NCBI RefSeq assembly: GCF_002099425.1
Contig: NW_018343982.1
Location: 14,548,501 to 14,612,500, forward strand
Length of the DNA stretch: 64,000 bases
Origin: Phascolarctos cinereus
Taxonomy: Eukaryota; Chordata; Mammalia; Diprotodontia; Phascolarctidae
Direction of reading: 5' to 3'
How positions within the stretch are numbered: position 1 is the stretch's first letter; every line of letters starts with the position of its first letter. A model generated the notes under the pieces. That model did no database searches. It was not told the origin of the DNA and worked only from the letters and a program-made list of their open reading frames with translations. A program made the position numbers and the translations under genes. This document shows, in pieces, positions 21,463-32,104 of this stretch.

Positions 21463-21925
21463 AGATCAGAACAACCATCCTAGAAAAACAGTTTGGAATT
21501 ACAAAAAACAGTCATTAAACTGTATATATCCTGTGACCCAGGAACACTACCACTAGGGATCTATCTGAAGGAGGTCACAGTTAGAGGTAAAGGTCCTTTA
21601 TGCATAAGAATATTTATTGCAGCACTTTTTGCAGCATAAGTACAGTAAATGCCCATCCATCAGGGAATGGCTGAACAAATTGTAGTATGTCAATGTTATA
21701 AAACATTACCACACCATAAGAAATGATGAATAAGAGGAATTCGGAGAAACTTGGAAAGACTCATATGAGCTGGTACAGAGTAAAGTCATCAGAATTAGGG
21801 GAACACTTTACAAGATGACCTGAATAGTATAAAGAAAAACAACCTTGAAAGATGTCATTATACAAACATTTTCAGGTGTGATCAATGTGTTCATTTAGTT
21901 TGTTTGACCATGCTTATTTGTTACA
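21463..21925 (+). mobile_element. L1 ORF2 end and 3' UTR start
   Basis: 'aacagtttggaattac', 'ccatcagggaatggctgaac', 'gaacacttt', then 'tagtttgtttgaccatgctt'. Continues the L1 left at 20699. Confidence 0.85.
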
Positions 21926-22185
21926 GTGGGCAGCCAGATGGTGCAGTTGATAGGATGCTGGGCCTGGAGTCAGGAAGATTTACCTTTCTGAGTTCAAATC
22001 CCACCTCAGACACTGACTAGTTATGTGACCCTAGGCAAGTCACTTAATCCTGGTTGTCTCAGTTTCCTCATTTGTAAAATGAGCTAGAGAAGGAAATGGC
22101 AAACCACTCCAGTATCTTTGCCAAGAAAACCCCAAATGGGATCATGAAGAGTTGGACATGACTGAAAAATGACTGCAACAACCAG
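21926..22185 (+). mobile_element. CORE-SINE, RTE-tailed type, in L1 3' UTR
   Basis: Complete: 'gggcagccagatggtgcagt' to 'gttggacatgactgaaaaat' and 'gactgcaacaacc'. Confidence 0.93.
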
Positions 22186-22435
22186 CAAAAAATGTTATTG
22201 ATAGAAGGGACCCGGAAACCATGTAGTCTAATTATAGCATACCAGAGGAGTCAAGTGGACTGCCTGTGGGACAGTTTGTTATAAGGGAGAGTTTTGGTTG
22301 AGGTTGAGGAGAATCATTAGGAAATGACAGTAAAAAAAAAATAGAGAATAACAAAAGATATTAATAAAAATTATTTTTAAAAATAGAGAATAGAATAAAT
22401 AAATAATGGAATTAAAACAAGAATATTCTTCTAGT
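22186..22435 (+). mobile_element. Probable L1 3' UTR remainder, A-rich
   Basis: A-rich with repeated 'aaaatagagaata' words (22335 and 22380). Fits the end of the interrupted L1; not proven. Confidence 0.45.
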
Positions 22436-22439
22436 TGCC

Positions 22440-22735
22440 CTTCCTAATTCTTGGCTCTTCCTTCTTTATATCCATCCCCTATAACACTAGCAAAACAATT
22501 GTTCACGCATATTCCTTTAATCATATTCCTCTCCCCCTCAAGAACTTAGCAGTGCCTCTATTTTGTGACCAGTCAAATCTAGACTTTTTCTCTTTTCAAA
22601 GCCATTTATGGAGACTATTCCCTAATTTAGCAGCCAATAATCTCCCATCTTATATAATGTATTTATTGTTGACTCGTGAGTTTGTATATTCCTTCTTACT
22701 ACAGTTTTTCAAGAGAAAAATTCCTAGATTCCTGT
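22440..22735 (+). mobile_element. L2 LINE fragment
   Basis: L2 region with 'aacttagcagtgcctctatt' and 'cagtcaaatctagacttttt', matching the 'agtggctccctattgc...aaatccaaactcc' part of L2. Confidence 0.6.
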
Positions 22736-22744
22736 TTAGGTATG

Positions 22745-22805
22745 ATTGGAGAAGATGACCTTGGAGTCACTCCACACTGTGAGATTTCTGTGATTCTAAG
22801 ACTCT
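22745..22805 (+). mobile_element. MIR 3' tail
   Basis: 'gatgaccttggagtcactcc', 'tgagatttctgtgattctaa'. Confidence 0.6.
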
Positions 22806-23159
22806 TCTTATTTCTCCCCAAATGGCTCACACTCTTGGGTGCATCCTGCAGTATTCTGGTAAATGCTTAACAATTGGCCCTACAGAAGAAGAAAATTGTA
22901 TGACACTCTTTTAGGTTTAATCTGCATTAACATTTTCTCCATTACTTTCTTAAGTCTAGGCAATCAATAAATAGCACTTGATGATTTCTGAGGTATAAAT
23001 GCTCACACTGAAAATTTAACAATAGTTTCTGAGACCGTCCATGCTGACTCGAGCACACCTCTGGACCCATCACACCTTATATTTCTTGAATATGAAACTT
23101 AGGAAGATTTGTATTAATTGATTCAGGACAAGGTAGGCAGAACCCCATACTATATAATT
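22806..23159. other. Unclassified sequence
   Basis: Nothing recognised. Confidence 0.35.
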
Positions 23160-23330
23160 CAGACAATATGGAGCATATAATAGACACTTAGGAGACCTGA
23201 GTTCTAGTCCTGACTCTGGCACTACTGAGATGTGAATAAATCATCTCAGTTCTCTGGACCTTGGGCAAGTCATTTGACCTCTGTGGATCTCAGTTTCCTC
23301 CTCTGTCAAATGATAGGGTTGAACTACCAT
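23160..23330 (+). mobile_element. MIR/Ther SINE
   Basis: 'gagacctgagttctagtcct', 'ccttgggcaagtcatttgac', 'cagtttcctcctctgtcaaa'. Confidence 0.85.
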
Positions 23331-23334
23331 TAAA

Positions 23335-23650
23335 TCACAGTCTTGGAGTTGGAAGAAATCTCAAAGGTTATCAAGTCCAAACTTGAAGAAGATTCTTCTC
23401 TATAACATACCCAACAATTAATCATCTAGCCTCTGCTAGAAGATTTCCAGCTATGGAGAGCTTATTGTCTCCCAAGGCAGCCCACTTTACATTCTAATGA
23501 TTAAAAAGTCTTTTCTGCCATAAAGCCTAGCCAATTTACAACTTCTACCCTCTAGCTCTACCTTCTGGGATCAAGCAAAGCAAACCTAATCCCTGTTCTA
23601 TGTGACAGCCCCATAAATACTTGAAGACAGCTAAACAACCTTTGAGGTGC
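23335..23650 (-). mobile_element. CR1/L3 LINE 3' region
   Basis: Antisense CR1/L3 order: 'cttggagttggaagaaatct', 'catctagcctctgctagaag', 'cccaaggcagcccactttac', 'ctctagctctaccttctggg', 'tgacagccccataaatactt', 'gaagacagctaaac'. Well kept over about 310 bp. Confidence 0.85.
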
Positions 23651-24255
23651 CATCTAATTCTGTTATTGACTGCTGTCAGTCCTTGACCACGGTTGAGCTA
23701 ACTTCCTTCGGGTGGATGGGAGCAAAGACTCACTGTCACAGAATGGAGGGGCTCTATGAAGTCCTCAGAAAGCTAGACATTGACCTCAGTTACTACTACT
23801 GGGCCTCTGCTATCCAATCCCAATTGTTATACTATTATCAAGTAAAAAAAATCCCTGAGGCACAGGGATTTTATTTGGCTAATCAATTGTTTAGTAGGGC
23901 TGGATACAGTGTCCTAAACCTAATTATATTGCTCAGAAACGTGTCTGTAACTAAAAGGTATCAAAGAAATTAGCTTCCTTGTCCCTGGAGGGTTGAGGAA
24001 TCCAAGTCATTCCATTTCAATTGGGTTTGCATTGACTGTTGACATTGCTGCTGATGGCTGTTGTCTCTCATTCGCTAACAGTCAACCAGATGCCAGATGA
24101 ATTCATGGTATAGAGTTGGGGGGTAACCTTTTTCTTTCCAAGAGGACATTGTTTTTTAAGGGCTATATTTCACCATTTTGATGTTGGCTGTCATGTTCTC
24201 TATGGAAAAGTTTACTCAATTGCTACTTATGTTAAAGGTAATATAAACAGTTCAT
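23651..24255. other. Repeat-free block with a short inverted repeat
   Basis: No repeat recognised. TTGACTGTT (24032-24040) and AACAGTCAA (24077-24085) could pair with a 36-nt loop. An open frame at 23647-23973 has no recognisable product. Confidence 0.35.
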
Positions 24256-24261
24256 ATTTAT

Positions 24262-24470
24262 ACCAATCAATCAATAAACATTTATTAAAAGCCTCTATGT
24301 GTCAGGTGCTGTGCTGGGCCAGGATTCTTTCAGGTGGTAGAGATTCAACGATAAAAATGAAACAGTCCCTGCTCTTAAAGAGCTTATGTTCTAATAGGGG
24401 AGACAACAGGTGCACTTATAAATACATACAACAAATGAACAAAATAAATGTAAAGTACTGTATAGGGTAG
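24262..24470 (-). mobile_element. L2 LINE 3' end
   Basis: 'caatcaataaacatttatta', 'caggtgctgtgctgggccag', 'aaagagcttatgttctaata'. Confidence 0.85.
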
Positions 24471-24479
24471 GACTCATGG

Positions 24480-24640
24480 TCTGAATACTTTAAGGGCTAC
24501 AATGTGCTTTCAGCACTACCACTCTATGAGCTAGATAGAGAAGTGAGTTCTTGGGTCACACAGCTAGGAAAACTTTGGAGCAAAGATTTGAACCTAGATG
24601 TCCTGATTGCAGGTCCAGGGCTATTTTCAGTACTATAAAA
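24480..24640 (-). mobile_element. MIR fragment
   Basis: 'gggtcacacagctaggaaaa', 'gatttgaacctagatgtcct'. Confidence 0.7.
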
Positions 24641-24689
24641 ATTGTGATTAGCAGTTCTACTAGAGTGTGTTTAATGTGTGTCATTTATT

Positions 24690-24850
24690 TAACACATTTA
24701 ATTTTTATTTTTTCAAAGTTCTTTCATGTAAATTATATATTATCCTTACCACAGTCCTATGAGGTAGATAGTCCAAGCGTTACTATCTCCATTTGACATG
24801 TGAGGAACCTGAAATGGAGAGATGCCTTATTAAAGGTAACATCCAAAATT
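24690..24850 (-). mobile_element. MIR fragment
   Basis: 'ccacagtcctatgaggtaga', 'ctccatttgacatgtgagga'. Confidence 0.7.
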
Positions 24851-25545
24851 CATCCATTTAAAGTTACCCCAAGTTCAAAACATACTGTGGGTCAGAATAT
24901 TCTCAAAAACTATCATTTTGGAGCCCCCACCAATGTGTTTCACATACTAGCAAACCAGAGGACTCATTAGTTCAAAACAAAATACATTTAAATAAATAGC
25001 ATAGCAGAGTAAATAACCACACAGAAGAACTCATGTCTACCAAGATTCACCATCCCAGAAACTATCTCACCAGAAATGGGAGAAGGGGCACCTGTAGGAT
25101 ACACATATAGGGAATAAAATATTTATGGAGCACACATGGACAGTGAGTCCAGGGAATACATATAGCCCATGGCAACTCTAACTTTACTAGCTAGAGAAGC
25201 TCTTAGGCATTTAAGCCTGTCTTTAATTCTTTTTCTCCTCCTGCCACATTTTCTCTCTCAGGCCAAATTCTTATCTGACTTATAGTTCACAAATATCCTT
25301 TAACTCTTATCACATCTTTGGGTTGGAATCTACATCCATTCCAATTATTCTGGGAACTCTATTTAGCAAAACTGCAAAGGAGCTAGGTGGAGTTGTGATA
25401 AGGAGACTTCTCCTAGCCCCCGTCATACTATTGATCAGTGCAAATTGGTTTAGGAGCAAGACTTCAGAAAGTTAGGTGGAATTGATGAAGCTGGTAACCT
25501 TTGCCCTTTTCCCCTAGAAACTAAATCAAATTAATTAAATTAATT
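24851..25545. other. Unclassified sequence
   Basis: No gene or repeat recognised with confidence. Confidence 0.35.
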
Positions 25546-25549
25546 ATGT

Positions 25550-25700
25550 TATGGAATTATAGTTATATGATGTTGGAAATGGAAGGGACTTTGGAGTCAC
25601 CTAGTCCAGCCTTCTCATTGGCATAAAAATGGACTTGAAATGCAAAGCATCTTGCCCAAGGTCACTCAATTAGAAGTCCCCAAAGAAGAACTTAGAACTT
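25550..25700 (-). mobile_element. MIR fragment
   Basis: 'gttggaaatggaagggactt', 'cttgcccaaggtcactcaat'. Confidence 0.7.
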
Positions 25701-25814
25701 TCTCACCATACCATCACTGAGTACCAAAGACAGAAGGGAGAGTACTGTTTCTACATCTAAGGCAGAAAATTATTTTAAAGTGGGTCAACTTCATAATTTC
25801 ATCTTGCAGAAAAC

Positions 25815-26005
25815 CATTAGTATAATGTGGCAGAAAACATGCTGGGTTTGGACTCAGAAGACTCAGTTATGAGTCTTGTCTGTTCCTTATGATGCATGTG
25901 ACCTTCGGTAAGTCATATCACTTTCCAGGCTTCTGTTTTCTCATTTATTAGATTAGATTATTCCAAGACTGCTTCAAGCTCTATATTCTACAAGTCTCAT
26001 TGACT
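25815..26005 (+). mobile_element. MIR SINE
   Basis: 'tgctgggtttggactcagaa', 'atgtgaccttcggtaagtca', 'gactgcttcaagctctatat'. Confidence 0.75.
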
Positions 26006-26014
26006 TTTGAACTT

Positions 26015-26240
26015 GGCAGTATGGCTTAATGGAGAGAGTGCTGGACTAAATTCAGAGGAGTCCAAGTCACAGTCCTGTCTCTGACACATACTAGCTTATG
26101 TGACCACAAGCAAGTTGCTGAGCCTCAGTTTACCTCTAATACTATCTCAGAGGGTGGTTATGAGGCTTAAATGAGATAATGTCAGGGAGGCACTTTGGAA
26201 ACTTTAAAGATACTATGCACAGGCTAGATTTTGTTGTCAT
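26015..26240 (+). mobile_element. CORE-SINE/MIR, L2-tailed type
   Basis: 'atggcttaatggagagagtg', 'cttatgtgaccacaagcaag', 'ggtggttatgaggcttaaat'. Confidence 0.8.
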
Positions 26241-26990
26241 TATTCAAAGTTATCAACAAATGTCTCTGTTTATTATTCTTCCCTCTCCCTCAACTTGTCG
26301 AGTTAAGATGTCTAGGAAAATGCAGACTTAAAAAATCAAGTGTGACCTTTAGAAGCATCTTCTTCACGTAAATATGGGTCCTCTGCTATTAGCATTGGGC
26401 TAATCACAACAGTCTTCAGTAGAATGTTTCTTTTTTTATTATTCATTTTGAACTTCAGCACAAAAAGACAAAAAAGACAAAAGAAAATTTCCAAGTACAC
26501 AGGACAACATAAAGAGAGGATTCAATATAAAACCATGAATTTCCATTTCAGACTCTTTATCTTTTTGTTAAACTATGTAATAAATACTACACATTGTTTT
26601 CAAAGCTACTCTGCTTTTCTTTGCTTCCTTTTTGGTTTTCTTCTGTTCTCTGCTATGCATTTTTTATTTTTTTCTCCCTCCTTCCCCATCTTAGAGAAGG
26701 CTACAATTAAACACATACACATATACATATTGTGTGTGTGTATGTGTAAAACCATACTACTTTTACTTCTTTTTCTCAGTTCTTTCTCTGGTGGTGGATA
26801 GCATTTTCCTTTATAGGCCCTTTATAGTTACTTTGAGTATTTATGGTACTCAAGACAAATTAGTCATTCAAAGCTGTTCTTAGGACAATACAATATTTCT
26901 GCTACTATGTATGTTCTCTTGGTACTGCTCATTTCACTTTTTGTTATTTCATGCAAGTCTTTTCATGTTTTTCTAAAATCAATCAGCTCA

Positions 26991-27120
26991 GCTGTGTGAC
27001 CCTGGGCAAATCACCTAACCCCAATTGACTCACAAAATAAACAAACAAACAGACAAACAAACAAATAAATGAATGAGTGAATGAATAAATGAATGAATGA
27101 ATGAATGAATAAATAAAAGT
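26991..27120 (+). mobile_element. 5'-truncated CORE-SINE, short A-tailed type
   Basis: Starts inside the CORE ('gctgtgtgaccctgggcaaa'), ends 'ccccaattgactcac', and its A-rich tail has become AAAC/AAAT/GAAT repeats (27035-27120). A perfect 16-bp duplication AAAATCAATCAGCTCA flanks it at 26975-26990 and 27121-27136. Confidence 0.95.
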
Positions 27121-27356
27121 AAAATCAATCAGCTCATCATTTCTTACAGCACAGTAGTATTCCATTACAATCATGTGTCACAACTTGTTTAGCCATTTCC
27201 CAATTGTAGGGCATCTACCATTTTAACTAGTCTGATAGATGTAAGATGATATCCCAAAGTTATTTTAATTTGCATTTCTCTAGTCAATAATGATTTAGAG
27301 CATTTTTATATGACTATGTATAGTTTTTATTTCTTCATTGAAAAACTCCTATTCAG

Positions 27357-27805
27357 ATTTCGGAAAAACCTAGAAGGACTTATATGAACTGATGTTGAGT
27401 GAAATGAGTAGAACCAGGAGAACATGGTACACAGTAACAACAACATTGTGTGGTGACCAACTTTGATAGACTTAGCTCTTCTCAGCAATACAATGGTCTA
27501 AGACAATTCCTGAAGACTTCTGATGGAAAATGCTATCCATGTTCAGAGAAAGAACTATAAAGTCTGAATGTAGCTTGAAGCATACTATTTTCTCTCTCTT
27601 TTTTTTTCTCTTGTTTTTCCCTTTTGTTCCGATTCTTCTTTCATAACATGACTAATGCAGAAATACGCTTAATATGATTCTACATGTATAGCCTATATAA
27701 GATTGCATGCTGTCTTTGGGAGGGGGAAGGAGAGTGAGGAGGAAAATTAGAACTCAAAATCTTGTGAAAATGAATATTGAAAACTAAAAATAAAAAAGCA
27801 CAAAA
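27357..27805 (+). mobile_element. L1 3' end inserted head-on into another L1
   Basis: 'aaaacctagaaggacttata', 'tagctcttctcagcaataca', 'cataacatgactaatgcaga', ending in an A-rich tail near 27805. Opposite in orientation to its L1 host. Confidence 0.92.
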
Positions 27806-28345
27806 AAAATCCCATGCCTGTTGATATCCTTGGACCATTTGTCAATTGGGAAATGCCTTGTATTCTTATATATTTGACAAAGTTCTTTATAAATTTGAGA
27901 AATGAGACCTTTATCTGAAAGGCTGTCTATAAAATTTCCCCTAAGTTTCTGCTTTCCTACTAATCTTGGGGTACATTGGTTTTATTTGTACAAAACCTTT
28001 TTAATTTAATGTAATCAAAATTATCCATTTTATACCTACAAAGCTCTCTATCTCTTGTTTATTCATAAATTATTCTCCTATCCACAAGTCTGATGGGTAA
28101 TATGTTCTATGTTCTTCTAATTTTCTTGTGATATCTCTCTTTATATCTAGGTCATATATCCATTTTGTCTTGGTAAATGGTTTAAAATATTGGTCTATGC
28201 CCAATTTCTGTCAGATTGCTTTCCAGTTTCCCCAACAATTTTTACCAAACAATGAATTCTTATCCCCAAAACTTAAATCTTTACATTTGTCAAACACAAG
28301 TTTACCGTGATCATTTACTACTGCGTATTATTGTATGTCCACTCT

Positions 28346-28900
28346 GTTCCATCCAGTAGAATATATCTAAGGGCCACATTCATGTGCATGAAATGGTGGC
28401 CACAACTGTGCTACATGCTAGGGTTCTCTGCTCAGAGTCTGGCAAGTATGGGTCTGTCAATCTGGAAAAACTCAGACCAAGTAGGCATCAGTAAATAAAG
28501 TGAGGCATTTATTCAGGGTCGAGGAATTGCAGTTCAGGACAACACACTGCTTTATTCAGACTGAGATGCCCAAGGAGGAAGGGGAGAAGAGGATTTTTAT
28601 AGGTTGTAGTCATGGGAAACAGTAGGAACGCATATAGGCTGGATACACAGAACAGCTGAGCTGATGGAAGGGAGTGTTGAAGATGTTGAGGGGGTTACAA
28701 AAACAAGGTCAAAGAAATGTCCTTGCTATTATCTCTTCCAGGGAATGGGAGGTTAGAAACTGCTGGTCAGAGCAAAATAGAGGCCCAGAATTTTCCAGGG
28801 ATTAACAGGTCCCAAGCCTCCCCCTACCTTGGGGGGAGGTCCTACCCCACCCCCCCACAGGCTGATCTTCATAGGTCAGGAGTGAGATTTGTTATTGACA
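28346..28900 (-). mobile_element. Probable solo LTR of an old endogenous retrovirus-like element
   Basis: No internal retroviral region is seen next to it. In reverse it has LTR-like layout: a promoter-like 5' half, polyadenylation-type AATAAA words near the middle-to-end, and a pyrimidine-rich end. It lies just past the truncated 5' end of the antisense L1. Ends are approximate and no target duplication was found. It is a fossil; family not assigned. Confidence 0.4.
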
Positions 28901-29037
28901 ATAATAATAACAACTTGGCTTTGTAGAATATTATCTTCACTTCTAAAAGCACTTTTACAACTATGACCAACCTCACGAAGGAATGAAGAGCTTCCCAAGA
29001 CTCAAATCTAGAAGACAAAAAAAAAAAGTTATAGTAT

Positions 29038-29410
29038 CAGCACTTTCAAAAGGTGGGCAGCAGACCACTAGAGGGCCCTGAGTTTTGTTAGTTACATCAA
29101 AACATTTTGGATGTTATGTTACTTTGGATTAAAAAAAATTTATAAATAATTTTATTTAATATAAAATTTTAAACCTGGTATATGTAGTAAGGTAAGCATA
29201 TCACTTGCAAAATAAACTCAATTTGACTATTATACACATGAACTAACCTCAAAATACAGGCCTTGAACTTGGGAAGAAACCAACAGAAATTGTTGCTCTT
29301 ATTAAAGAGAGACTGCACATGTGCACATCTACAGACTCTCCTTTGCCCTTAATTGATACATTCAGTGTATCAGAACACTGCCATGAGTTAAAAAATTCTG
29401 AGAACCGCTG
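29038..29410. mobile_element. Possible hAT-like element
   Basis: The right end 'ttctgagaaccgctg' (reverse 'cagcggttctcagaa') matches the left end 'cagcactttcaaaag' loosely. The interior is A/T-rich. A CTCF-like motif lies near the left end. Confidence 0.4.
29065..29078 (+). promoter_or_regulatory. CTCF-like motif, one mismatch
   Basis: CCACTAGAGGGCCC fits the CTCF core except C for R at the 13th base. Inside the possible hAT element. Confidence 0.4.
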
Positions 29411-29411
29411 A

Positions 29412-29582
29412 TATCATGCAACCCCTTCATTTTGTAGATGAGGAAACTGAGGCCCAGAGAAAGTAAGTAACACGAAAGAAAGCAGCAAAGCTAGAAGTAA
29501 AGAAAGAAACAAAGCTAGGATCTGGACCCAAGTCTTCAGACTCTAAATCCATGTTCCTTCCACTAAGCCACAAGGCCTCCAG
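29412..29582 (-). mobile_element. MIR SINE
   Basis: 'cattttgtagatgaggaaac', 'tgaggcccagagaaagtaag', 'ccttccactaagccacaagg'. Contains a GAAAG-rich expansion. Confidence 0.82.
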
Positions 29583-30087
29583 TTTAGGCTAGGGTGGTAG
29601 CAATCCTAACAGGCAAGAGGAAGGTACAGAAACACTAAGAGAGAAGATGCTACATAATTTAGTGACTGATATTGTTGACCTTTATTATACACTTAAAATG
29701 ACATATGTCACTAGTGACCTGGGTCACTCTCTTACATTGCCAATTTTTATAATGTAACAGCATCTTTTTGTGGGCCTCCAAAAGTTTCAGAGGGTGATTG
29801 AAGTGACAATTATAGATTATGGTAAACCTAGCCCCCCAATTTAGCTACAATCTTACAGAAGCACAAGGGTAGTAAAGTTAAGCAGGACTTATATAAAGGT
29901 CAAAGGTGATGGATAATGTCCTTACCCAACCCCACCTTGAAAATGCCAGGATGAACAAGTGAATAGGTTCTAAGAAACATATTTGTCAAGGTAAAATTCA
30001 TCATTGTACAATTCAGAGTAATTTGGAAGAGGGAGACCAGCATGGGCTGAGTAGGGTCTTCAAGAGCAGTTATAGGACCATACAAGA
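29583..30087. other. Unclassified sequence
   Basis: No gene or repeat recognised with confidence. Confidence 0.35.
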
Positions 30088-30440
30088 GAATCATAGAATG
30101 GAAATAGACTTCAGAGTTCTATTCCCTACCTGATATATTAATGACTTCTATCTAACTCTCAACAAGTGGTGTCTCATCTTCTATTTCAATACTTAGTGGT
30201 ACCATCTCACTGTCTTTTAAGACAAATCTGTTTCTTGGTTGGATAGAGCTAATTGTTCCCTTCTAAATCTTATTCCAGTAGAATCTAAACTCTTTGAGGG
30301 TAGGACTTGTTTCATTTTTGTCTTTTTTTTAAATCCCTAGCGTATCCCTGGCACATAATAGTGGCTAAGTAGATTCTTCTCTAATTGAATTTAATCCACT
30401 GGTCCTAGTTCTCTCTTCTGGAGCCAATCAAAATAATCCA
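30088..30440 (-). mobile_element. CR1/L3 LINE 3' region, split by L2
   Basis: 'aatcatagaatggaaataga' opens it, 'gatagagctaattgttccct' follows, and after the insertion 'ccactggtcctagttctctc' and 'ttctggagccaatc' complete the CR1/L3 order. Confidence 0.65.
30278..30390 (+). mobile_element. L2 LINE 3' end inside CR1/L3
   Basis: 'tagaatctaaactctttgag', 'ggtaggacttgtttcatttt', 'cctggcacataatagtggct' is the L2 3' terminus. Confidence 0.75.
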
Positions 30441-30447
30441 TAGTTTT

Positions 30448-30602
30448 GGGGCTAGATGGGAGCTGAGAGACCATAGCCTTGTGTTAAAGTTTAGGCCTAG
30501 AGAGGAGTACAAGGCCACACAGTTAATAAGTGTTGGAGCTAAGACTTCAAGGTGAGGCTAACTCCAAATCTGGTGTTCCTTCCCCTTCATCATGCTATCT
30601 CT
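30448..30602 (-). mobile_element. MIR SINE
   Basis: 'ttggggctagatgggagctg', 'aaggccacacagttaataag', 'ccttcatcatgctatct'. Confidence 0.75.
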
Positions 30603-30924
30603 ATGCAATCGATTCATATCATCTGCAAATTTTCCTATACACACTTGGGGGAAATAAAGGAGAGAGATAAAAATACATTTTAAACAGTGTGGACAATTCC
30701 ATTCATCCTTCACCAGTCATTCACCCTTCTATTTATTGAGTATGTGCCCCAGAGTGAACATGAGGTGGTGAATAAGAGATAGGAAATGTGATCTATTGTT
30801 CCCTTAATCAGGTCTCAGCTCCAACCAGTCTCTCATAATTGAACATCTTGTGATCCTAAGTTTGATTCTGCAATCTCCTCTTCATCATATCCACAGACAA
30901 TCTATTCATTATGCTTTTATACAG

Positions 30925-31090
30925 CAATGCTTTACAGATATTATCTCATTTTATCCTTACAACAATCCTGAGATGATATTATTATCCCCATTTTACAGAT
31001 GAGAAAACTAAGATAAGAGACAATAAGTGACTTGCCACATAGCTAGCAAGTGTCTTGAGGCAAGAGCTTGTCAATATCTTTCTTAGAACA
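30925..31090 (-). mobile_element. MIR SINE
   Basis: 'agatattatctcattttatc', 'ccattttacagatgagaaaa', 'catagctagcaagtgtcttg'. Confidence 0.88.
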
Positions 31091-31184
31091 TTATGCTGAT
31101 ATCTGAACACCAAAGGTGTTAGGGAGAGCAGCCTACCCTAGGAGTGGGAGCAGGAAGGCATTATGGGGAATCATGGCAGAATAA

Positions 31185-31360
31185 CAGAGTGGCACAGTGG
31201 AAAGTGAACTAAATTTGGAGTCGGGGGCCTTGAATTAAAATCCTAGCTCTGTGTCACTTTGGGCAAATCAGGGCCTCAGTTTCCTTATTTATAAAACGAA
31301 GGGGTTGGATTTAGACAATTACCCAGTAAGGTCCCTTGCTAATTTAGATACAAGGTACTC
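31185..31360 (+). mobile_element. MIR SINE
   Basis: 'gagtggcacagtggaaagtg', 'cctcagtttccttatttata', 'gtaaggtcccttgctaattt'. Confidence 0.85.
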
Positions 31361-31439
31361 TTATAAATGGAGGGTTCATGTTGGGAAACTTAGAATAAGG
31401 TCCTGATCTATAGCCCTGGCTTGGTTTGAATTGTCTTTC

Positions 31440-31800
31440 CAGGTGACAGAGAAGGTGAGTAGCACGGTGTCATAGCTAATTTAATGCTGCCTTTCTCCCC
31501 TGTGCTTCACTCCCTAGCAGCTTTCAATTATAGCAAATGTTCTCAGAATGGTTAGTGATGCTTTAAAGTGGCCAAACCTTAAAACCAACATTTAGCAGAT
31601 AATGCTGCATGAAGCCACTTATTTCAGTGATTGAATTATTAAGTCAGAAAGAACATCTACATCTTAATTTCACTGGAAGTCAGAAAGGCATCGTGCAATT
31701 GACATTTGTTTTCCCATTAGCTCAGCTTTTGTTGTGAACATGGAACAGTGTAATTCAGGTTGGGGAAAGGCTCCTTTTTGGGGCAAAGAAATTGAATAAC
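31440..31800. other. Repeat-free TAAT-rich block
   Basis: No repeat recognised. Homeodomain-type words at GCTAATTTAATG (31475-31486), GAATTATTAAG (31633-31643) and CATTAG (31715-31720). Candidate conserved noncoding element. Confidence 0.35.
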
Positions 31801-31854
31801 AAAGATCTGAAGGACAATAGCATGAAATATACTTGTGTTATCATTGTTCCAAGA

Positions 31855-32085
31855 AAACCAAATTTATTATCTTTCTCCCTACACATCTCTCCTGATTTCA
31901 CTATTTTTTCCCATTGCCGCTATCATTCCCCAAGTCTCTCAATGTTCAAAACACTGGTGTTATCTTTGATTCTTCCTTTTCTCTCACTTTTCATACTCAA
32001 TTAGTTACCATGTCCTAAGAATGTAGTATTTGCAACATCCCTCACATCTGTCCTCCATCTTCTCCTATCCCTCCCCATCTCAATA
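31855..32085 (+). mobile_element. L2-type LINE fragment
   Basis: 'gtgttatctttgattcttcc' and 'ctcaattagttaccatgtcc' match the L2 region before the 3' end. Confidence 0.55.
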
Positions 32086-32104
32086 TTCAGGTACTCACTA
32101 TTAC

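Larger units (their letters stand above)
26420..28345 (-). mobile_element. Antisense L1, 5'-truncated, with two insertions
   Basis: Read in reverse, the 3' UTR lies at 26420-26800 and ORF2 C-terminal sequence continues to about 28345 ('gtattccattacaatcatgt', 'catttctctagtcaataatg', 'caattgggaaatgccttgta', 'ctatccacaagtctgatggg'). It is interrupted by a SINE at 26991-27120 and an opposite-strand L1 end at 27357-27805. Many stops. Confidence 0.9.
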
